The notes under the pieces were generated by a model, which ran no database searches, was not told where the DNA came from, and saw only the letters and a program-made list of their open reading frames with translations. A program made the position numbers and the translations under genes. From Roseburia sp. AF12-17LB (lineage in GTDB: Bacteria > Bacillota > Clostridia > Lachnospirales > Lachnospiraceae), in NCBI RefSeq assembly GCF_003479605.1, contig NZ_QUHR01000002.1, positions 248,001 to 312,000 of the forward strand: a DNA stretch of 64,000 nucleotides. The letters are read 5' to 3'. Positions 1 through 9,144 of the stretch are shown one piece after another. Numbering within the stretch: the first letter of the stretch is position 1; the number at the start of each line of letters is the position of its first letter.

Positions 1-2320
1 AGCTTACGCCCTCTATGGTCTCCGGCTCATTCTGTGAAAAATCAAAGGTTATATTCGGTTTTCCTTCTTCATCCTTTGTCATCACAAGGCAGGCAGAAAA
101 CTTCTTCTTATTCTTCGAAGTAAATCCCTTTAAGACTCCGGTTCTGCCTTTGCTTAATAACTGCTTTACTTCTTCATCGTTAAGCTCTCTTCCGGCGATG
201 GCACCAATAGCAAAACGGCAGCCACTGCCATCTTTATTATAATTTGAGCAGCCATAACCAAAAGGTGTAGTCTCAATCTCGCCGCCACAGACCGGACAGG
301 TTGCTCCGATTTTAACCCTTGCCTTCATATCTTTGGCATTGCTGCCAGCCAATGGACGAATCTGACCGGCAATCTGGCTGGTGAGATTTTCATTTATCAT
401 GGAAACTGTTTCTTTCCGGATAAATTCCTCTAACTTCTCCCGATAATCTTCCATCGGAACCGTTCCCTGGGTAATGCCATCCAAGCCCTTTTCCCAGGAA
501 GCGGTCATCTTCGGATTCAAAAGTGCCGGAACAGTCATATTCACCACTTCATAAACCATCTCGCCTAAGGCTTCCGGCGTCAGCACCTGTGTTTTCTTAT
601 TCAAAGCAAGGTAGCCGATACGCACCAGCTTCTTGATGATTTCTGCCCTTGTAGCAGAGGTTCCAATTCCGGAGCCTTTAATCTGTTCTCTTAATTCCTC
701 TTCCTCGATTAACTGTCCCGCATTTTCCATGGCAAGCACCATGGAACCTGAAGTATAACGCTTTGGTGGAGAAGTCTTTCCCTCTTTTACCAGAAATTCT
801 TTTACTTCTGCGGTATCTCCTTCTTTGAGACTATCTGCAAGTTTTAGTAATGCTGCGCTGTTCTTGGGATTGTTTTCTTCTCCGTCGCCATCTTCCTTTT
901 CCCGTTTTTCTTTGGTATCCGGTCTTCCGGCAATTTCAAGATATCCGGGAACCTTTAATACTTTTGCTCCGGCAAAGAAAGATTCCTTTTCAATTCCGAT
1001 GGTCAGCTTTACCGTCTGATACTGTGCCGGCGGATAAAAAATACTTAAAAAACGCCGCACAATCAGTTCGTAGACCCGCTTCTGCAATTCCGTCAGCGAC
1101 TTATATTCATTGACCTGTCCGGTTGGAATAATAGCATAATGGTCTGTAATCTTACTGTCATCGGTATAACTGCTCTTTCCGATATTTTTATATAAACCAT
1201 GTTCCATAATATTTTGTACAAAAGGTGCAACCGGCTCAAAGGAACGGAGTCCTCTGATATTCTTACTGATTTCTTTTGCAACGGCAGAAGATAATACTCT
1301 TGCATCTGTTCTCGGATAAGTAGTCAGCTTTCTTTCATATAAGTCCTGTGCTACCTGCAGCGTCTCGTCCGGGCTGATTTTAAACCTTTTCGAGCACTCT
1401 GCTTGAAGCTCCGCCAGGTTAAATAAAAGCGGTGCACGTTTCTTTGCAATTCCTTTATCTACTGTTTTTACAATCGCTGTTTTATTAGTTAAATCTTCAA
1501 TTAATTTTTCTGCATGTGTTTTTTCTTTGAATCCATTCTCTTTATAGAGCAACGGAGACGCATAATAAGAAGAACCTTCTACTGCTTTCCATTCGCCTTC
1601 TATCTCTGCATCAAAAAAATTCCCCACTACCCGATAAAATGGTGTCTCTACAAAATTACGGATTTCCCGCTCCCGGATTACAACCATGCCAAGCACACAG
1701 GTCATGACACGGCCAACTGCAATTGCAGTATAGGACTTGGTTCCTGCCGCATCATTTAAAAGATTTCCATATTTTACAGACATGACACGGGAAAAATTAA
1801 TTCCCATGGCATAGTCTTCAATGGTACGCATAATCCCGGAATTAGCAAGATTATCATAATCCGCCATTGGTCTTGCTTCAGCAATTCCTCTTTTAATTTC
1901 TTCCTCCGTCTGCGAATCTATCCATACCCGCAGCTCTTTCATACCTTCACGGACTCCACCGAACCGCCGGATATTCTCTTCAATGGTCTGTCCTTCTTTT
2001 CCGGCATCGCCTGCCCAGTAAACGGTATCAATATCTTCCCGGTGCAAAAGCTTATGTACGATGTCATACTGTTTGCTTACAGATGGTATGACATTATATT
2101 TATAATCTTTCGGAAGAAATGGAAGGTCTTCTAACTTCCACTTCTTATATTTTATATCATATTCTTCCGGATATACCATTTCCACCAGATGACCAACACA
2201 CCAGGTAATAGCATAGTGACTGTCTTCGATATATCCGTCATTTCTGCCGGATACGCCAAGAATTCGTGCAAATTCCCGGGCAACACTTGGTTTCTCCGTG
2301 ATAATTAACGACTTACCCAA
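1..2320 (-). CDS. topB: DNA topoisomerase III (type IA), C-terminus cut by window edge
   Basis: Type IA topoisomerase that relaxes and decatenates DNA through a 5'-phosphotyrosine. About 773 residues are visible and the frame is still open at base 1, so the C-terminus is missing. The start is a TTG at 2320 behind GGAGG (2330-2334); the protein opens MGKSLIITEKPSVAREFA, a typical Toprim start. The catalytic tyrosine lies in TTYPRTDARVLS. Near the visible end a zinc-ribbon-like segment (CPVCGGEIETTPFGYGC) is followed by a second basic repeat domain, as in Firmicute TopB proteins. It lies directly downstream of the ATPase gene at 2410-3771. TopB is preferred over TopA because of the start motif and the order of the domains. 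Confidence 0.93.
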   Translation of the reverse strand, partial: MGKSLIITEKPSVAREFARILGVSGRNDGYIEDSHYAITWCVGHLVEMVYPEEYDIKYKKWKLEDLPFLPKDYKYNVIPSVSKQYDIVHKLLHREDIDTVYWAGDAGKEGQTIEENIRRFGGVREGMKELRVWIDSQTEEEIKRGIAEARPMADYDNLANSGIMRTIEDYAMGINFSRVMSVKYGNLLNDAAGTKSYTAIAVGRVMTCVLGMVVIREREIRNFVETPFYRVVGNFFDAEIEGEWKAVEGSSYYASPLLYKENGFKEKTHAEKLIEDLTNKTAIVKTVDKGIAKKRAPLLFNLAELQAECSKRFKISPDETLQVAQDLYERKLTTYPRTDARVLSSAVAKEISKNIRGLRSFEPVAPFVQNIMEHGLYKNIGKSSYTDDSKITDHYAIIPTGQVNEYKSLTELQKRVYELIVRRFLSIFYPPAQYQTVKLTIGIEKESFFAGAKVLKVPGYLEIAGRPDTKEKREKEDGDGEENNPKNSAALLKLADSLKEGDTAEVKEFLVKEGKTSPPKRYTSGSMVLAMENAGQLIEEEELREQIKGSGIGTSATRAEIIKKLVRIGYLALNKKTQVLTPEALGEMVYEVVNMTVPALLNPKMTASWEKGLDGITQGTVPMEDYREKLEEFIRKETVSMINENLTSQIAGQIRPLAGSNAKDMKARVKIGATCPVCGGEIETTPFGYGCSNYNKDGSGCRFAIGAIAGRELNDEEVKQLLSKGRTGVLKGFTSKNKKKFSACLVMTKDEEGKPNITFDFSQNEPETIEGVS

Positions 2321-2409
2321 CCGTTATTTCCTCCAATTTCTGTGCCATTTCTATTATTTTGTCTTTTTCAATCATTTGACTTTACTGTCATTTTTAGCTT
2401 TCCGGCACT

Positions 2410-3771
2410 TTATAATTCCTTCATATCGATCAGGACAAATCTTTTATCTTCTTCTGCCATCTGTTTTAAATCCTCTGCAAATTCCTGTGCGGAAAACATA
2501 TAAAGATATTTTGCGGAAATTTTTGCCTGTTTCAGATTATCAAGCAATGCTTCACCTGACGAGCGGGTCATATAAGGCTCTGACCAGTTACAGATTCCGA
2601 CAATGCTCTCACGGACACTGTTCTGGGCGACAATATCGATATTGCCCTTCTTTCCAACCCAGGTTCCAATCCGGTGAATGTTAATCGGAAGTTTACCAAT
2701 ACGATTTAATAAAGTCAGATATTCCCGGCAGACCTTGACAAAATAACGGTTCATATAGTCATCTAAATCTTTTTCAATATAAGTATCATAAAATTCTTCC
2801 GGTGTCATCATATATAAGTCCGATAAATGTGGATAGACAAAACGGAACCAGAAATTCACATAAGTATTGGCAATGCGGTAAACACCCTTTTTCGTATTCT
2901 CCCAGCCACCGGTATCAAAGGAAACCACCTTTTCTACCACATCAAATGCCATCAGATTCTTCATGTAGACACTGATTTTTGCTCTGGAGAAGCCTGTCTT
3001 TAAAAAGAGGTCATTCAGCTTATTATTTCCCGAAGCCAATGCTGCAAGTATTGTATTATATACAGAAAGTTCTCTTAATTCAATGCTGATATAATTTTCT
3101 GCCTCATGGAACAGGAAGCCATCCGGAGACAAAATATGCCGACAGACATTTTCCTTAATACTCTTTTTGGAATTCCAGCGTGTAAGATAACCCGGCACAC
3201 CTCCAATAATTCCATAGACCTGCACTGCCTGACTGGTTCCATATTCCGGGAAATGTCGAACCACATCAAGAAATGTCGCATCCTCCATGCGGATGGCTGC
3301 GTCTACCTTCTTTAAGTATTCACCATATTTTTCTCTGCAGTCTTCCTCTACCCATACCAGTGAAGAGCTGGTCAGAATAATCATAACAGGACCCGGATAT
3401 AATTTCTTTGCTTTCAGTTTCAGAATGCTGTTCATAAAGCCAACATCTTTTCTGGCAATATACTGGAATTCATCAATAACAACCACAAGCTTGGTCGGGT
3501 CTCCACTCTTGATGCGGTTAAAGAATTCATCATAACTATAGCGTGTCAGACGAATTCCGTATTTTGCTTCCACTTCCTGCCCCATCTGTAAAACCTGTTC
3601 CCTTTCGGATGCCTGTCTGGCGCGATAGTAAAAAAACTTTTTCTCCTTACAGAATTCTTTTATTAACTGCTCTTTCTGGCAGTTATCTCTTCCATATAAA
3701 AGAACAATCTGATTGCCGGACTGTCCATATACCTCTTCTAATTTTTTTAATTCGGATGTCTGAATCATCAT
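2410..3771 (-). CDS. ATPase of the archaeal-type ATPase/DUF234 family with degenerate P-loop
   Basis: A 453-residue protein with the layout of the ATPase_2 plus DUF234 family: an N-terminal P-loop NTPase, a winged-helix middle and a C-terminal nuclease-like DUF234 domain. The Walker B is clear (KLVVVIDEFQYI, about residues 94-105). The DUF234 hallmark is visible as IGTWVGKKGNIDIVA and IVGICNWSEPY. The expected Walker A position reads YGRDNCQKEQL (about residues 26-36), without the GKT/GKS of active members, so nucleotide binding is doubtful. Start ATG at 3771 with GGAGG upstream. The family's cellular role is poorly known. It may share a transcript with topB, 89 bases downstream. Confidence 0.75.
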   Translation of the reverse strand: MMIQTSELKKLEEVYGQSGNQIVLLYGRDNCQKEQLIKEFCKEKKFFYYRARQASEREQVLQMGQEVEAKYGIRLTRYSYDEFFNRIKSGDPTKLVVVIDEFQYIARKDVGFMNSILKLKAKKLYPGPVMIILTSSSLVWVEEDCREKYGEYLKKVDAAIRMEDATFLDVVRHFPEYGTSQAVQVYGIIGGVPGYLTRWNSKKSIKENVCRHILSPDGFLFHEAENYISIELRELSVYNTILAALASGNNKLNDLFLKTGFSRAKISVYMKNLMAFDVVEKVVSFDTGGWENTKKGVYRIANTYVNFWFRFVYPHLSDLYMMTPEEFYDTYIEKDLDDYMNRYFVKVCREYLTLLNRIGKLPINIHRIGTWVGKKGNIDIVAQNSVRESIVGICNWSEPYMTRSSGEALLDNLKQAKISAKYLYMFSAQEFAEDLKQMAEEDKRFVLIDMKEL

Positions 3772-3859
3772 TGGTAATATCCTCCAAAATTTCTAATTCT
3801 AAGAAGTCACTCTAACAAAAATAATATCACATTTTAATTTTTCTATCAACGCCAAACGA

Positions 3860-3893
3860 TAAAAAAGCCATACTGCTTTCCTGCAATATGACT
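3860..3893 (-). terminator. Rho-independent terminator of asd
   Basis: On the minus strand an 11-bp stem (GTCATATTGC pairing with GCAGTATGGC, plus an outer A-T pair) closes a six-base loop and is followed by TTTTTTAT. It starts 34 bases after the asd stop codon. Confidence 0.85.
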
Positions 3894-3926
3894 TTTCTAT
3901 CTTCATTTTGTTACATATTTTGCTGC

Positions 3927-5012
3927 TTATTTTGCGGTAATGTAACCCTGTGCTTTTAAAAGTTCTGCACAAAGAACAGCTCCACCAGCCGCACCACGTA
4001 CGGTATTGTGGGATAATCCTACGAATTTCCAATCATATACGGTGTCCTCACGAAGACGTCCAACACTGATTCCCATACCGTTTTCATAGTTAACATCCAT
4101 AGAAACCTGTGGTCTGTTGTCTTCTTCTAAGTACTGGATAAACTGCTTTGGTGCACTTGGAAGATTTAATTCCTGTGGAACACCCTTGAAGTTTACTAAT
4201 TTTTCGATTAACTGCTCTTTTGTAGGGTTCTTTTTGAACTTAACAAATACAGCTGCTGTATGTCCGTTTAATACCGGAACACGGATACACTGGCAGGTAA
4301 TAACCGGTGATGTAGCAGGTACAATGACACCATCTTTGATTTCACCCCAGATACGAAGTGGCTCTTTTTCGGATTTTTCTTCCTCTCCACCGATGTATGG
4401 GATAATATTTCCAACCATTTCCGGCCAGTCCTTAAAGGTTTTTCCGGCACCGGAAATTGCCTGATAGGTAGTTGCTACTACTTCATATGGTTCAAACTCT
4501 TTCCATGCTGTAAGAACAGGAGCATAACTCTGGATGGAGCAGTTTGGTTTTACTGCAACGAATCCTCTCTTGGTTCCCAGTCTCTTGCGCTGGAATTCGA
4601 TTACTTTCATATGTTCCGGATTGATTTCAGGTACTACCATAGGAACATCCGGTGTCCATCTGTGTGCACTGTTGTTCGAAACAACAGGAGTCTCTGTCTT
4701 AGCATATGCTTCTTCAATTGCTTTGATTTCATCTTTAGTCATATCTACAGCACTGAATACGAAATCAACTTCTGCTGCAACATTTTCTACTTCATTAACA
4801 TTCTTTACTACAATATTTTTAACGGCTTCCGGCATTGGAGTATCCATTTTCCAACGATCTCCAACTGCTTCTGCATAGGTCTTTCCTGCACTTCTTGGGC
4901 TTGCTGCAATTGTAGTTACCTCAAACCATGGATGATTCTCCAGAAGAGAAATAAATCTCTGACCTACCATTCCTGTTCCACCTAAAATACCGACTTTTAA
5001 TTTGCTGCTCAT
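3927..5012 (-). CDS. asd: Aspartate-semialdehyde dehydrogenase
   Basis: Reduces aspartyl-4-phosphate to aspartate semialdehyde, the branch point to lysine/diaminopimelate, threonine and methionine. The 361-residue protein has the N-terminal Rossmann motif GILGGTGMVGQRF and the active-site cysteine in KPNCSIQSYAP. HTAAVFVKF in the C-terminal half is conserved in the archaeal/fungal-type Asd subfamily, to which the length also fits. Start ATG at 5012 behind GAGGAGA. It is a single-gene unit between two terminators. The metA gene at 32578-33510 acts further along the methionine branch. No lysine riboswitch is recognisable in the short leader, though a small GTTCG/CGAAC inverted repeat occurs at 5038-5054. 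Confidence 0.95.
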   Translation of the reverse strand: MSSKLKVGILGGTGMVGQRFISLLENHPWFEVTTIAASPRSAGKTYAEAVGDRWKMDTPMPEAVKNIVVKNVNEVENVAAEVDFVFSAVDMTKDEIKAIEEAYAKTETPVVSNNSAHRWTPDVPMVVPEINPEHMKVIEFQRKRLGTKRGFVAVKPNCSIQSYAPVLTAWKEFEPYEVVATTYQAISGAGKTFKDWPEMVGNIIPYIGGEEEKSEKEPLRIWGEIKDGVIVPATSPVITCQCIRVPVLNGHTAAVFVKFKKNPTKEQLIEKLVNFKGVPQELNLPSAPKQFIQYLEEDNRPQVSMDVNYENGMGISVGRLREDTVYDWKFVGLSHNTVRGAAGGAVLCAELLKAQGYITAK

Positions 5013-5090
5013 TTCTTTTTCTCCTCACGTTTTTATGTTCGTCTATCGCGAACAGTTGTCTTTCTGATAAATATACTATCCTATTTATAC

Positions 5091-5142
5091 AAAAAATGCA
5101 ATTCACAATTTATCAAAAATTACTAAGTGAATTGCATTTTTC
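5091..5142 (-). terminator. Terminator of argH, perfect inverted repeat
   Basis: A perfect 15-bp inverted repeat (AAAAATGCAATTCAC and its complement) around a 20-base loop. On the minus strand, 44 bases after the argH stop, it ends in a T-run. It is symmetrical and could also stop plus-strand transcripts. Confidence 0.8.
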
Positions 5143-5185
5143 TTATACATATGTACCAATTTTTTTAAAATAAGCTACTTATTTT

Positions 5186-6598
5186 CTACGCCTCTTCCGG
5201 CAGATTCAACTCATCCTGCCAGTCCTTTGACAGATATTCCTTATGCAATGCAATGACTTTTTCCATTGCGTCTTTACCAGGCGCACCAACAGTCAGACGT
5301 TTATTAACACAGGTTTCCATGGAAATTGCTTCATAGATATCTTCTTCAAATACCGGACAGATTGCCTTTAACTCATCCAATGACATATCATCAATGGCAA
5401 TCTTCTTATCCAGACAATAAAGCACGATTCTTCCTACAATACCGTGGGCATCACGAAAAGGAACGCCATGATTTACCAGATAATCTGCTGCATCTGTCGC
5501 ATTGGTAAATCCCTTGTTGGCACTGTCATGCATTTTTTCTTTATTGAATTTCATAGTTGCGAGCATACCGTTAAAGAGTGCCAGACAGCCTTTTGCAGTA
5601 TCCATGGCATCAAAGGAAAGCTCCTTGTCTTCCTGCATATCTTTATTATACGCAAGGGGAATTCCCTTCATTGTAGTAAGCAATGACATCAGTGCACCAT
5701 ACACTCTTCCGGTCTTTCCACGTACCAATTCTGCAATATCCGGATTTTTCTTCTGTGGCATAATGCTGCTTCCGGTACTGTATGCATCGTCAATCTCTAC
5801 AAACTGATATTCATTGGAATTCCAGATGATAACTTCTTCTGAGAAACGGCTTAAATGCATCATAATCGTTGATAATGCAGATAAAAATTCGATTAAGTAG
5901 TCACGGTCTGATACGCCATCCATACTGTTTAAGGTTGGTCCATAGAAACCAAGTAATTCTGCAGTATATTCACGGTCTAATGGATAAGTAGTTCCTGCCA
6001 GGGCACCGGAACCTAACGGACAGTAATTCATTCTCTTAAAAATATCCTGCAGGCGTAGTCTGTCACGGCGGAACATCTCAAAATAAGCTCCCATATGATG
6101 TGCCAGTGTAATCGGCTGTGCTTTCTGAAGATGGGTAAATCCCGGCATAATCGTCTCGGTATTTTCTTCCATAATCTTAAGAATGGTCTCAAGAAGTTCT
6201 TTTACCAGCTTGTCAGTATGCAATACTTCCTGTCTGGTATAAAGACGCATGTCCAGTGCAACCTGGTCATTTCTGCTTCGTCCGGTATGTAATTTCTTAC
6301 CGGTATCTCCCAGACGGTCAATGAGCTTTGCCTCTACAAAGCTGTGAATATCTTCGTATTCATCGGTAATAATAAGCTTTCCTTCTTCTACTTCTTTTAA
6401 AATTTCTTTTAAACAGTCTACAATATCCTGCATTTCTTTCTCTGTTAAAATGCCCTGTTTTCCAAGCATTTTCACATGTGCAATGCTGCCTTCCATATCC
6501 TGTTTATAGAATTTCTGATCAAATGATATAGACGCATTAAAATTGTAAACGAGCTTGTCTGTCTCTTTGGTAAAGCGTCCGCCCCATAACTGTGCCAC
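5186..6598 (-). CDS. argH: Argininosuccinate lyase
   Basis: Last enzyme of arginine synthesis: splits argininosuccinate into arginine and fumarate. The fumarase/aspartase superfamily signature [16 protein letters not shown] is present, as is the N-terminal AQLWGGRF of ArgH. I choose the GTG at 6598 (470 residues): it begins the conserved AQLWGGRF block and has AGAGG eight bases upstream. The frame is open to ATGs at 6619 and 6646, which lack good ribosome binding sites. It stands apart from other arg genes here. A promoter and an ARG-box-like site lie just upstream, so control by the ArgR encoded at 22815-23267 is likely (inference). Confidence 0.95.
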   Translation of the reverse strand: MAQLWGGRFTKETDKLVYNFNASISFDQKFYKQDMEGSIAHVKMLGKQGILTEKEMQDIVDCLKEILKEVEEGKLIITDEYEDIHSFVEAKLIDRLGDTGKKLHTGRSRNDQVALDMRLYTRQEVLHTDKLVKELLETILKIMEENTETIMPGFTHLQKAQPITLAHHMGAYFEMFRRDRLRLQDIFKRMNYCPLGSGALAGTTYPLDREYTAELLGFYGPTLNSMDGVSDRDYLIEFLSALSTIMMHLSRFSEEVIIWNSNEYQFVEIDDAYSTGSSIMPQKKNPDIAELVRGKTGRVYGALMSLLTTMKGIPLAYNKDMQEDKELSFDAMDTAKGCLALFNGMLATMKFNKEKMHDSANKGFTNATDAADYLVNHGVPFRDAHGIVGRIVLYCLDKKIAIDDMSLDELKAICPVFEEDIYEAISMETCVNKRLTVGAPGKDAMEKVIALHKEYLSKDWQDELNLPEEA

Positions 6599-6637
6599 TC
6601 TTTTATCCTCTCTTTCCATACGGATGTCCGTACTTAT

Positions 6638-6655
6638 TCTAAACAAAAATCCATA
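6638..6655 (-). promoter_or_regulatory. ARG-box-like ArgR operator upstream of argH
   Basis: On the minus strand TATGGATTTTTGTTTAGA matches 10 of the 12 fixed positions of the general ARG box TNTGNATWWWWATNCANA. It lies just downstream of the argH -10 box, where bound ArgR would block initiation. Pattern match only. Confidence 0.4.
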
Positions 6656-6668
6656 ACTAACTTCTGAA

Positions 6669-6697
6669 AGTATACCTTATTTTTCATAAAATGACAA
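6669..6697 (-). promoter_or_regulatory. Sigma-A-type promoter of argH
   Basis: Minus-strand TTGTCA (-35) and TATACT (-10) separated by 17 bases, in the gap between the queH stop and the argH start. Confidence 0.6.
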
Positions 6698-6707
6698 CCA
6701 GAAGAAA

Positions 6708-7373
6708 TCACTCCTGTACTGCTTGCTCACTTTCCTGTGCCGCACGTTCTCTTTTCTGTTCTTCCCGCTCCCGCTTCGAAAATACACAGCCACAATAATC
6801 CTGCCGGTACATGCCATACTCTGCCGAAATTACGGTAGAACGCTTATAGCCATCCCGTTTCTTAAAATCCGAATATAAATAGGGAATGCCATATTCTTCA
6901 GCCAGCCTTCCTCCAATCTCATTTAACTTTACAGCATTCTTCATGGGACTGATAGACAGCGTTGTCGTAAAATAATCACAATTTAATTTTTTCGCATACT
7001 CTGCCGCTTCCCGCAGTCTTAATTCATAGCAGCGGAAACACCGTTCGCCACCCTCCCGGATATTTTCATAACCTTTTACTGTTTCATAAAAACGCTCCGG
7101 TTCAAAGTTTCCTTCCACAAAGGTGACAGGATATTTCGTTGGAAATTCTTTAATAAAGCGTTTCTGCTCCGCTGCTCTGTGATAATATTCATCCTCCGGA
7201 TAAATATTGGGATTATAGTACAACACCGTAATATAAAAATAGTTGGAAAGATACTCTAATACATAAGAACTGCAGGGTGCACAGCAGCTATGAAGTAAAA
7301 GTTTCGGAACTTCTCCTCTTTCTTCTAATCCGGCAATCGTTTCATCTAATATTTTCTGGTAATTTTCTTTCAT
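6708..7373 (-). CDS. queH: Epoxyqueuosine reductase QueH (DUF208)
   Basis: Catalyses the final step of queuosine tRNA modification, reducing epoxyqueuosine to queuosine; QueH is the cobalamin-independent alternative to QueG. The family's cysteine motifs are all visible: LLHSCCAPCSSYVLEYL near the N-terminus, GGERCFRCYELRL in the middle and QDYCGCVFS near the end. YYNPNIYPEDEY and TTTLSISPMKNA are also typical. I choose the ATG at 7373 (221 residues) because AAAGG lies eight bases upstream; an in-frame ATG at 7391 is possible. The tail is rich in Glu/Gln/Arg repeats. No other queuosine gene is in the window. It is divergent from an ABC importer. Confidence 0.9.
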   Translation of the reverse strand: MKENYQKILDETIAGLEERGEVPKLLLHSCCAPCSSYVLEYLSNYFYITVLYYNPNIYPEDEYYHRAAEQKRFIKEFPTKYPVTFVEGNFEPERFYETVKGYENIREGGERCFRCYELRLREAAEYAKKLNCDYFTTTLSISPMKNAVKLNEIGGRLAEEYGIPYLYSDFKKRDGYKRSTVISAEYGMYRQDYCGCVFSKREREEQKRERAAQESEQAVQE

Positions 7374-7417
7374 CACATTTACCTTTCCCATTCTAAACTT
7401 CTGTCGATTCTGTTCCT

Positions 7418-7445
7418 ATTATAATCTATCCTTTTCTTCTGTCAA
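7418..7445 (-). promoter_or_regulatory. Sigma-A-type promoter of queH
   Basis: Minus-strand consensus TTGACA and TATAAT with 16-base spacing, 45 bases upstream of the preferred queH start. Confidence 0.7.
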
Positions 7446-7508
7446 TCCGGGTGACCAATCTCATTTTTTCACATATATTATCCTATAAACTTCTATCAGG
7501 TGAATACC

Positions 7509-8276
7509 ATGTGCTCCATCCTCGAATTGTCCAATATAGATTATATTTATCATACGAAAGAGGGCGAAACCAAGGCTCTGTCCAATATCAGTTTTACTTT
7601 ATCCAAAGGAGAATTTGTTTCTATTGTAGGCCCCAGTGGATGTGGCAAATCAACACTTTTATCCCTTATCTGCGGTCTTCTTGTCCCATCCGGCGGCATC
7701 ATTTCCTTCATGGGACACCCCCTGCAGTCAAAGGATATCTTAAATATGGGATACATGCTCCAGAAAGACCATCTCTTAGAGTGGCGTACCATCGCATCCA
7801 ATGTCCAATTAGGGCTGGAAATCCAGCACAAAATGACACCGGAAAATCTTGCTTATGCCAGCCGGCTGTTAGAAACTTATGGACTTGCCGATTTTGCTGC
7901 AAAACGTCCTTCTGAGCTTTCCGGCGGCATGCGGCAGCGGGCTGCCCTGATTCGGACTCTGGTACTTCGCCCGGAGCTGCTTCTCTTAGATGAACCCTTC
8001 TCGGCATTAGATTATCAGACCCGCCTTAATGTCAGCAATGACATCGGTACCATTCTGCGGCAGGAACATAAAACCGCCATTCTTGTAACCCATGATTTAT
8101 CCGAAGCAATTTCCATGGGAGACCGTGTTATTGTCTTAAGCCACCGGCCGGGCACAATCCGCTCCATTATACCTGTTTCCTTTGAGCCTGGTCTTACGCC
8201 TTTAGAAAAACGGAATGACAGCCATTTTAAATCCTATTTTAACTTAATATGGAAGGAATTTAATCAAAATGAATAA
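7509..8276 (+). CDS. ABC importer ATP-binding subunit (nitrate/sulfonate/taurine-type)
   Basis: Cytoplasmic ATPase of an importer in the SsuB/TauB/ThiZ group. Walker A GPSGCGKST, signature LSGGMRQR, Walker B LLLDEPFSALD and the switch histidine in VTHDLSEA are intact in its 255 residues. I choose the ATG at 7509, with AGGTG six bases upstream, over the GTG at 7500. It overlaps the permease start by eight bases, so the two are one unit. A substrate-binding protein gene, normally adjacent, is missing, and no thiamine riboswitch is visible upstream, so the substrate cannot be named. Confidence 0.88.
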   Translation: MCSILELSNIDYIYHTKEGETKALSNISFTLSKGEFVSIVGPSGCGKSTLLSLICGLLVPSGGIISFMGHPLQSKDILNMGYMLQKDHLLEWRTIASNVQLGLEIQHKMTPENLAYASRLLETYGLADFAAKRPSELSGGMRQRAALIRTLVLRPELLLLDEPFSALDYQTRLNVSNDIGTILRQEHKTAILVTHDLSEAISMGDRVIVLSHRPGTIRSIIPVSFEPGLTPLEKRNDSHFKSYFNLIWKEFNQNE

Positions 8277-9066
8277 CCCATCCTCTGCACAGCTTATGTA
8301 CTTACGGCAATGCCGCAGGCATCGGCTTAAAATAAAAATCTGTCGCATCCTGATTCTTGTTGTCTTTTTATTGCAATGGGAACTCTGTGCGAAATATGGA
8401 AAAATCGACCCCTTTATTTTCAGCAGTCCCACCAGACTTATCATCTGCTTTTACCAGATGATTACCGGTCAGAAGCTCCTTTATCACATTGGAATCACCC
8501 TGTTTGAAACCTTAAGCAGCTTTTTCTTTGTTATTATTTTAACATTACTGATTGCTGCAATCCTCTGGTTTTCCAAAACCTTATCCGAAACCTTAGAGCC
8601 TTATCTTGTGGTTTTAAATTCCCTGCCAAAATCCGCGCTGGCTCCACTGCTGATTGTATGGCTGGGCGGCAATTACAAGACCATTATCATCACCGGTATG
8701 TCCGTATCTATCTTTGGCTCTATTCTGAGTCTTTACACTGCTTTTTGTGATATGGATAAAGAAAAGATTCTTCTGATAAAGACATTAGGCGGCACCCGTA
8801 ATGATGTCATGTTTAAAATTATGCTGCCGGGCTGTGTTCCCACCCTGCTTTCTATTATGAAAGTCAACATCGGTCTTTGTCTGGTTGGTGTTATCATCGG
8901 TGAATTTATTGCAGCAAAAAAAGGCTTAGGCTATCTTATTATTTATGGCAGCCAGGTTTTTAAATTAGACTGGGTCATCTTATCGATTCTGATTCTCTGT
9001 CTCATTGCCATGCTGCTCTATCAGCTGATTGGAAGTTTTGAGAAGCTCTGCTTAAAGAGGAAATAA
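8269..9066 (+). CDS. ABC importer permease (SsuC/TauC-like)
   Basis: Inner-membrane subunit partnering the ATPase at 7509-8276. The 265-residue protein has about six hydrophobic segments and the cytoplasmic coupling-loop motif of binding-protein-dependent permeases (IKTLGGTRNDVMFKIMLPGC). The segment VGVIIGEFIAAKKGLGYLI is typical of the nitrate/sulfonate/bicarbonate permease family. The transcript ends at the strong hairpin at 9068-9109. No binding protein follows; the next genes run in the opposite direction. Confidence 0.88.
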   Translation: MNNPSSAQLMYLRQCRRHRLKIKICRILILVVFLLQWELCAKYGKIDPFIFSSPTRLIICFYQMITGQKLLYHIGITLFETLSSFFFVIILTLLIAAILWFSKTLSETLEPYLVVLNSLPKSALAPLLIVWLGGNYKTIIITGMSVSIFGSILSLYTAFCDMDKEKILLIKTLGGTRNDVMFKIMLPGCVPTLLSIMKVNIGLCLVGVIIGEFIAAKKGLGYLIIYGSQVFKLDWVILSILILCLIAMLLYQLIGSFEKLCLKRK

Positions 9067-9067
9067 A

Positions 9068-9115
9068 GAAAGGCGGTATGAATTGCACCTGCTCTTCATA
9101 CTGCCTTTCTCTTTC
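9068..9115 (+). terminator. Terminator of the ABC importer unit
   Basis: A 15-bp stem, GAAAGGCGGTATGAA against TTCATACTGCCTTTC with one G-T pair, closes a 12-base loop and is followed by TCTTTCTT. It is the upstream neighbour of the 9116-9134 repeat fragment and may also stop minus-strand transcripts. Confidence 0.85.
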
Positions 9116-9134
9116 TTACTTTACAGGAAATTAC
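9116..9134 (+). repeat. Short fragment of the post-terminator element
   Basis: TTACTTTACAGGAAATT is identical over 17 bases to the start of the elements at 59836-59962 and 36372-36442. As there, it directly follows a terminator hairpin in the same direction. The second half of the palindrome and the later hairpins are absent. Confidence 0.6.
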
Positions 9135-9144
9135 TTATGAATTT

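Noticed and set aside
2298..2684. 128-residue plus-strand frame
   Set aside because: Antisense to the end of the ATPase gene and the topB leader, cysteine/phenylalanine-rich composition, no ribosome binding site.
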